Positions 56,604 through 64,000 of a stretch of 64,000 bases of DNA are shown in pieces (position 1 is the first letter of the stretch; each line of letters begins with the position of its first letter). Under the pieces are notes generated by a model. That model searched no databases. It was not told the DNA's origin and saw only the letters and a list, made by a program, of their open reading frames with translations. The DNA is from Parascedosporium putredinis (lineage: Eukaryota > Ascomycota > Sordariomycetes > Microascales > Microascaceae). The stretch covers positions 310,001-374,000 of the forward strand of contig CASHTG010000012.1 of assembly GCA_949357655.1 (NCBI GenBank). The letters run 5' to 3'. Both the position numbers and the translations under genes were made by a program.

Positions 56604-58062
56604 TTAAGCAAGGAGCAAGAGACCAAGGGCCGCTACAGCAGCGAAGCTCGAAGAGACGCGGACAGTGGTCGCAGCACTGCCTTCGTCGACGGTCGCGTTG
56701 TCGGCGCCATCATCGTTGCCGCTATCATCGCCGCTGTCGTCGCCGGCGCCGTCCGTGGGGGATGAGCCGCCAGTCGTCTCGGTGCCAGAGGACGAGCTCG
56801 TCTTGGAGGCGGTGGGCTTAGCAGTGGTGGACGTAGTGGTGGTCTTGGAGTCGCCACCGAAACCGCCCTCGCCGGAGCTGCCCACGACCTCGATGCTGTC
56901 GTGAGCCGCTGGCGTCGGAGTAGACGTACTCGACGGCCTTGTCCTTGCCGCCGCAGTAGTCGGTGATGGTGACCTGCTTGTACCAGGCGATGAAGGGGGC
57001 CTGGGCGAAGTCGGCGAGGCCGCCCGCCCAGTCAATGGTGCCCTGGGGTTGTCCGACTTGCCGCCGACCCAAGTACCTAGCTTGAGCTGCGCGGGCGTCT
57101 GCGGCCACTTGGCGCCGTTGTCCGCCTCGGCCGGCGTGGCCCGGCGGATCTCAGCGCCGTCGACCTGGAAGCTGATGTAGTCGGGAGTCCAGTCGATCGT
57201 GTACGTGTGCAGGCCCTCCATGGCGTTGAAGGCGATGCCGTGGGTCTGGCCGTGGATGTACTCGTTCACACCCTTGGAAAAGAAGTTGGTCTGCACGTTG
57301 GTCTGCTCGCCGCCGATCCATTCCTGTTTTCGTGACAAAAGTCGTTAGCCTCGTTTCTTCTTTCCTGCTTTCTCTCCTCAAATGCCACGCCACCCCCAAT
57401 TCTCCAAGACTTGTGTGTTCAGGGCGAAACAGGCCAAGTGGGGGTGGATCGGCCCATCCGTACAACAAATATAAGACAGTGGGAATAAAGAACCACGTTA
57501 AGAAGAAAAATGTAGAGAGAACAAAAACGTACCCAGTCAATTTCGTCACGATCAGACGACTCAAGCACAACCGAGGTGACGATGCCCACGCCGGGCGCAG
57601 CCTTGAGGACAACATCGACCTTGCCGTAGAAGAGGTACTTGTTGGTCTTGACCAGCGGCGCTTGATCCTTGTTGGTGATGCTGAGGACCGCGCCGTTCTT
57701 GTCAATGGACAGCGGCGAGTCGTTGCCGAGGATGCCCTGCTCGGGCTTCCAGAAGTCGAGGAACGTCTTGTCCTTCTTCCAGCCCGAACCGCCAGATACC
57801 GTGGCGAAGTCAAAGTTGGTGGGCTTCCGGCAGTTTCCAAACGCCGGGTTGGGCGCGCACTCTGCCGATCTTGTGTTAGCGCCGTTTTTGCAGCTCGGAA
57901 GATCAGGGAGGTTGGGTCGGAGAAGGGGAGGAAAAGGGAAGAGAAAAGAATTGACTCACTGTCTCCTTTCGTGGGGTCGCACTCGGAAAATGTCTGGGCG
58001 GCTACGAGCCCGGTGCTCGAGAGCGCGGCAAGGGCATAAGCCAGACCGGTGGTGGAACGCAT
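56604..58062 (-). CDS. GH16 Crh-type chitin-glucan crosslinking enzyme, GPI-anchored
   Basis: About 383 aa in three exons (58062-57960, 57861-57533, 57323-56604); introns 98 and 209 bp, phases consistent. Crh proteins are transglycosylases that link chitin to beta-glucan in the wall. Residues 1-22 form a signal peptide (LAYALAALSSTGLVAA). A Cys-containing N-terminal part (ECDPTKGDKCAPNPAFGNC) follows. The GH16 core contains the catalytic DEIDWEWIGGE motif, split between exons 2 and 3 exactly after DEIDW, then TNFFSKG, HTYTIDWTPDYISFQVDG and LKLGTWVGGKSDN. A Ser/Thr/Asp-rich linker leads to a hydrophobic GPI-type end (FAAVAALGLLLLA). Two breaks bracket the segment PQGTIDWAGGLADFAQAPF: one base missing at 57045-57048 and two at about 56905-56910, so the outer frame is restored. 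The wild-type protein is presumably intact. Confidence 0.88.
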
Positions 58063-61000
58063 GGCTAGATGAGTTTGTGTGAAGAGAGGAAGAAGAGGCA
58101 AAACGGAAAGAAGCGATTGTAAGGGTGAGCACCCGTTTGTTCAGTTTCTTCTAAACTTTGTAAGACGGGCGGGTCGATGGTTGAGCTCGGAAATATACGC
58201 GATAGATCTATATCTCAATATATAGATACTATAAAGGGGGAGCGGAAAGCGAAAGTCGAAGTGAGATGGGGGATTATATATGTCCGAGAGGATGACACTA
58301 TGAACAAAAAAGACTCTTGTTTGATGTACAAACGGAAGATATTCCAGAATAACAACTGCCAAGGGAAAGAGGAGGAGGAGGGAAGACTATGTCTTATAGG
58401 ATTTTGAGACAGGTTGGCTGAGGCGGCGGCGTGTTGGCGCGGGCGCCGGGTTGGGTTGGATTGGATCCTCGGAATGGAATGGAGAGCGGTCGCTGTCTGC
58501 ATGCTCCGCCTCTACCTATGATTGCCGGGTACGAACAAAGAGAAAAAAGTCACCAGGGGTCTTTTTTGTCTCTGTTTTTCTTCTACCCTCTTTGGGGCCG
58601 CTTTCTGTTTCGTTTCTCACGCCCCTCCCACACCCTCCTCCTCCTTCTCAACTTCGAGCTCCCTCACCCCATGCCGTCAAGCCAAGCTCGTACGTACCTG
58701 GAGCCTGGCGTGACGTTGTGCCGAACAACGCCAAAGCGGCGAATGGGACGAGGGTAGCGGTTCGGCGGGCCCGCGGGGTGCAAAGGGCACCAGGGGAGAA
58801 AGGGATGGGTGCTCGAGTTCTTAGTGAGGCCCCATATTAATCAATGCCGTAAAAAAGAAAAAGAAAAAAAGAAAAACCGAGGACCCAAAGGGAAAAGAAA
58901 AGTATTAGGTGGTGGGCTGCCTGTCTCTGATCTGACACGGGCAACCGTGCCGAGGATGCATGCGCTAGCACCGGCGTCAGCCTATACAGTCCATCGAGCT
59001 CTAGGTGTGATTGGGGAGATTTGAGTCTTGGGGGACTCGGCGCTCTGCGCTTAGTGGAACTCAACCTCGTGTAGTGTCCTCTGCCCAGAGCGTGGCGGAG
59101 CACTTTCCGAGTCCAGGAATTCTTTTGAAGGATTTTGGGAAATGGGTATTATTATGAACAAAGGACTGGAGAATGGATTGATCCCTTGTACACACTCGCC
59201 CAAATGTGAGGGGCAACCAACAAACCTCTTCCCAGTTTGCTTGGCTTATGCCCTTGGCAGCCCAAGCAGCGTATATTGCCTCCTTTTAACCTGAGCTTGA
59301 CTCACGGATTATTCCCTCCCCTTGTTTGGCTTGGCCCATTTCCCAATCCCTTGTTGTTAATTTCTGGCACCATCTTGGCCGTCCGCTCGCACTCCGTCAA
59401 ACCCCGCGCCTCTTTCTCCCGGTTCGCAGCTTTTTCTTTTTTCCCTTTTGGCACCTAAATTAGATCTCGTCTCCGGGCCCACCACTTTTCTCTTGACCAG
59501 GGAAAACAAAAAAATCCCGTCCGTTGGGCTCATCTGTATCTTGTTGTTCGCCTGAGACCCTGGGCGCGCGCGGAGATGCTCCTTAAGACAAAAAGGAAAC
59601 TCTGGGTGAACGCGATCCTTTTGACAGCATTGTGATTCCTCCAGCGAAGATCGCGAATCCTCTTCGCCTTCGTTCCTCCTTGGGCCGTAGGGCGGCGGTC
59701 TGGTACGAAGTACATGTGGTGGAAGGTCTTTTTGCCGTTTAAGGAATAGCGGTTGCTGCTACGACCGGGATCAGAAGTGCGGTCATGCCAACCCTCCCGC
59801 CGTTTTCCCAGGGTCAGAGGGCCTTTGGGACACCCGTGGCTGCTCGAGGGTGGTATTGGTGGTGTTTTGAGGGTCGCGCACTGGCGGCGGGTGGCGGGCT
59901 CGAGTCCGAGAATAGATCTTTTAGGCTGCTCAAAGGGGACGAGCTAAAACAAAACCTCCGATTTCTGCCATGCACACCCGTATTCACTGTCCTGCGCCGT
60001 GACTGTCTTGTTCTAGTGGCTGGAAGGAGAGCGACGATGGGCATGAGATAGACATGGCAGCCCGAGTTCGCGCTGGCTCGAACGGCATGTTGAGCAACCG
60101 ATCAATGGATTGATGCGCTTTCTCGTGTCATCTATCGACTGGTACTTTTCGATTTCTTGCTCCCTTTGACCGCCAACAGCTCCCGGGGTTCTCGAGATCC
60201 GTGACAATAAACATCACTATGCACGCGCCTTTTATTTCCATCTCCTTATTGTACCTTTTGCTTCAACCTCAGGTATGCGCTTTGTCGGCTGGGTGTCTCT
60301 GATTGCGGCCGGGGTGGGTCTAGCCACCAAGCTCTTCATTCTTGTCTCGATCGCCATATTCTTCTCTTCTGCCAGCTTGGGAAATTTCCTCTTCTATTGC
60401 GAGTAATTTTAGTCCATGATTCTTCCGCGGCGGGCATGTGGCACAGTCGGTGCATTTGTCCCGCTTGCTGCGGTGCTGTTCCGAATGGCAGTCGTGAAGA
60501 GTGTATACTAGCGGGCAGATGGAAAGCAAGAGAAAAAGTTCATGGCCTAGCGCCGTGGGCCGATGCGTACAACGGCTCAGGCCGGCCACCTAGAAGTGAA
60601 CATTTGAATTTGGATAAAGGGCTAATGGCACATTGTGTTCCGGCCCTCGACATCTGTCTCGTCGCGGTTCACCAGCCAGCCTTGTCATTTCTGGGGAGCC
60701 TGACCCCGCCCACCTGCAAGCGTTGCGATATTGAAAATCCGCACCGCCGATTTCCACTCCTGTGGGAAGGGGTGTTCTTTGTCTCAACCTTGTGAGAGCT
60801 AGTGCCGTCGGGTTATTCCTTCGCCGCCGCTGGGGCTGAGACGATTGTTGAGCGACAACGAATGAAGTAGGCCAAATTTGAGGTAGGCTCCCAATCCAGC
60901 AGTCCTGCAGGATGCACGTGTCTACGAGTCGCGGCAGATGAACGGTGAGGGTATGTTCACTGCTTGCCGGGGGTGGCGTCAGCTTTCACCCAGTGAACAC

Positions 61001-64000
61001 AGCCTGCAGAGGGATAAAGAACTATTGCTGCATGTGCACCGCGAGGCGTCAAGTCGCCTTAGTGAGCTGTACCGCCGGGGAGGGGCTTGCTTGAGCTGAA
61101 GCAGATCTCTCCTCTCGCGAGGCTAGCGATGCTATCATGCCGCCGTTGCTGTTGGTCTGTTGACCACTCGGAACCTTGGAGGAGGTCGTTTTTCCGGTTT
61201 GGGATTTCCGCCAACAGCCCAGCTTCTTAGATCCAAATGAAAAAAGCCTCCCAACATATCTCCACCAGGCGTGATCATCGCTCTTTGCTGCCACCACGTC
61301 TGCTGAGTAGCATCACATCACGGGGTGAGAGTGTTTCTGATTTGTTCGCTTGACTGTGTAAGGCCATGCATATTAAACCCTCTGCTGGCGCCTGGATCAA
61401 AAGGGACGAAAGGGTATTATTCTTCGAAGGGAAAAAACGCAAGGGGAAAAAACAAAGGTTGTAACGTTGTGACGAGACGTGGCTGTGTTCCACAGTGGGG
61501 GAGGGGCACCTCCCACCACGGGCCAGCCGGGCTCCAACCACACGGTTGGGCCCGGCGATGACACGAGACATTGATTGAACAAGGCGAAGAAACGATAATG
61601 GGGCTGGCTGGCTGGCGCCTGGGAGTTTGGTCCAGAGCTCGCTAGCGAGACGAAAAAGGTTATCTCAGTTCTTGAGGAGGGGGAGATTCACTTGCCCTCG
61701 CCAGCCTCAGGCGTCGCCGAGGTCCGCTTTTTTTTCCTTTCTGGCGAAGCCGCCCATACTCCCGCCCGGGCCCCGGCCAAGGCGCCCCGGCCGATTTTTT
61801 TTCTCGTGTTCCACAACTAAACGATCGTGTGACGGGATCACCACATTCCCGCCCGCCACCCATCTCCCACCCTGCTCGTGTCATGATTACATGACTTGGA
61901 ATATATCGGAGTTAATTGCCCTCACAAAGAGACAAGCAGCCTCTGCACGGCAGGCAGCTCTTCATTCGGGTGGACCATACTATGTCATGTCGCCTGTCCA
62001 TTTGGGCCCCTGACATGATTTTCCGGCTCCTGTCGATCGCGCACATCAATTTTTTCGTATTCTGGTATTCTGGGGTTCGGCATGCTCTGGTGGGGTCGCG
62101 TATGTCCTTGTGCGGGAGAACTTCTCTAAAAATTTCTCTTCTCTTCTCGGCTATTTTTCAGACTGTTCTGGCGTGCTTTTCTTTGCCTTCTCTTCCGGAA
62201 GGCACGAGCCACTCGAGGGTACCCGAACAAGTGCCTTACTGTTTCTAATTTAGGAAACTACAGTGCCGCCAATAGATCCATTGGATCTTAAAAGACGTCA
62301 TCACAGCCATCAAATAGAGTATCACAATCCTCGTGCGTCCTTCCTTCCTGACAATCCCTTAGAATCCATTGCTTTCGACTGCCTCTTTCCAAATCCATCT
62401 TCTAGTGACAAGTCACACTGTACCTCGCCAGAATTAAATCGAAGAAGTCGCTGATAGGATATATCATCCATCTTTGCTAGCATTTACTCTAGGCACTTTG
62501 TAAATTTGGCTGGGACACCGAAGTACTCGACTGTTCTTGCTTGTCAGCTGCTGGCTGACCTTGCTGACATGCGTCGCCCCTTCCATCCTCATGCATGTTG
62601 TGCTATTTATTTGCTTAAAATTTGCATCATCTAATCATGGGCGGAAGTCAACTTTAGTAGATCTGAAACGTACTATCATTATCCAACCTTTAGACATTCA
62701 TCAATAAATCCATTTCCAGTGCGATGGAAGGGCAAGCCCGCAGTCGTCCCGCAATGGTAGATCTATACCTCCAAAGTTCAATCGTGGATTGGGGCGGCCG
62801 CGCCCAACCTCTAGGTCATGGCCACTAACTGTCGTTTCGAGGAGTGGGCACGGGGGTTTTCTTCTTTTTGGGAGTCCGGCACCTCGACCCTATATCCAGC
62901 CACTGACGCACAATCGGCTCACCTGTGGAACCTCTGACCATCATGACTCCCCAAACATAATCTCCTTGGTCTTCTTTTCATAGGTGGACGAACATTACTA
63001 AATCGCTTTGCTAGTTTTCGAATTACGCCCTCGGTCGAGTATACCTAAATGGCTAGTCATGTCTGCCAGGAATCGATCTAGGCGTGCCCGGTATCAAGGC
63101 GAAAAGGGGTCTTTGCAATGCACTTTTTGTTTGCTAGAACCCCTTGGGCAATCCAGACTTCCCGAGACCGATAGCCCGATTAGCAATGAGTGAATGACTA
63201 GGATCACGCCTATGTGTCTTGTCGGCATAAAAGAAATTGGCGTTATCGGGCGAAAGCTAAGCCAAGAGTGTGTAGAAAAGCGCCATGCTTGGCAGAGAGG
63301 ACGAATTCGAAGCACGGTGATGCTTCCAGGTGCCTTCTTCACCTGATATCAGTCAGTGTCGGGTCGTTAAGGATCATTGTTTGGAAATTCGGCGTCAACG
63401 ACCCGTTTCAAGAGCTAATGATTTTTAGGATAGACGGGAGGTTTGCCCCCTTCCCTAAGCGAAGTAGCCTATGGTATATACTTGAAGGGCGATGTGCTAG
63501 GCGGATGCCACGAAGTTTTGTCTGTGAGGCAAGAGTCTAGTCATCGCCCGCCCTCATGAGGCCCGCCGTTTTAAAAGACTTGAAGATGTATTGCTTCGAC
63601 CGTCGACACAGAAGGTATGGCGTCGACTTCTCCTGATCTGTATCTCACGTGGACCTCGCCATGCGTACTTGAGGTGACAAGGTTGAGGGGGAACCCGGGC
63701 CATCACTTTTACTCTGGCCTCCCGAGAAGATGAGGAAGAGGAGAATATCGAATGTTGGTGAGACTCTTTCAGGCCGGATATCAGTCTTCGTTTCCCGTAT
63801 GACAGACTCCGAGTCCGATATCGCCATTCTGAAGCCAATATCTAGGTCGAGATGATCTAGAACCTCATCGCCATGGGCTATATGAGGGTGTACGGCCGGA
63901 TAAAAGACTCAACTCGTCCACCGAGCAGAACCCTAACGTCATATATCCATCGCCCCTCATTGCGATTTGGATTGATGCACCTCAAGGCAAAGGGAAAGTG
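58063..64000. other. Gene-poor end of the window, 5.9 kb
   Basis: I find no supportable gene, RNA or repeat array. CT-rich and A-rich blocks occur at 58560-58640 and 58850-58900; base composition from 60 kb on is more even, with a slight AT rise at 62230-62700. A short ATG frame with a hydrophobic start at 60220-60274 ending in a gt donor-like site could be a first exon, but nothing downstream supports it. Single exons of weakly coding genes could hide here. Confidence 0.45.

Noticed and set aside
60220..60280. Possible first exon (MHAPFISISLLYLLLQPQ followed by a gt site)
   Set aside because: No downstream exon with coding character continues it in any phase.
1..64000. RIP-mutated transposon remains
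   Set aside because: No long AT-rich, TpA-dense block and no transposase, reverse-transcriptase or LTR pattern was seen.

Overview
The window looks like nuclear DNA of a filamentous ascomycete (Pezizomycotina, probably a Sordariomycete; the class is inference). The signs are short GT-AG introns (mostly 44 to 209 bp), GC-rich third codon positions, long gene-poor spacers full of CT/GA and poly-T tracts, and typical fungal families: a Crh-type GH16 wall enzyme, a PNP-NACHT-WD40 NOD-like receptor, AIM24 and fungal-type ADE8. I can support 17 protein-coding genes. I found no canonical tRNA, no rRNA, no CRISPR array and no intact transposon.

Layout: 1.9-2.8 kb (+) HSL-type alpha/beta hydrolase; 5.3-6.5 kb (+) Cys-rich single-pass membrane protein; 6.9-8.3 kb (-) unrecognised conserved-looking protein; 11.3-12.5 kb (+) protein with an internal duplication and a GC-AG intron; 13.0-14.0 kb (-) HNH-type zinc protein; 15.0-16.5 kb (-) four-TM protein; 21.4-21.8 kb (-) tiny secreted protein; 25.3-30.3 kb (+) NOD-like receptor; 32.0-32.8 kb (+) AMMECR1; 33.2-35.8 kb (-) Nop9; 36.5-37.3 kb (+) ADE8; 38.9-40.0 kb (+) zinc-finger-like protein; 41.2-42.9 kb (-) MFS transporter; 45.6-47.0 kb (-) AIM24; 47.6-49.9 kb (+) kinesin-10; 50.3-50.9 kb (-) secreted 8-Cys protein; 52.7-54.2 kb (+) PAP2 phosphatase; 56.6-58.1 kb (-) GH16. 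The last 5.9 kb holds nothing I can support.

The genes do not form one pathway or a biosynthetic cluster. Most are housekeeping: purine synthesis, rRNA processing, mitochondria, chromosome motor, cell wall and lipid phosphatase. The accessory element is the NOD-like receptor, which sits alone between gene-poor stretches and has a less GC3-biased codon use than its neighbours. Two secreted proteins are further accessory candidates.

A caution runs through the whole window. About 25 reading-frame breaks occur in 14 or 15 of the genes, and nearly all are repaired by adding one base, usually to a short run of C/G, A or T. That pattern fits assembly deletions far better than gene death, so these genes are annotated as CDS with the break noted. 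Coordinates are outer limits; introns and breaks are given in each entry.
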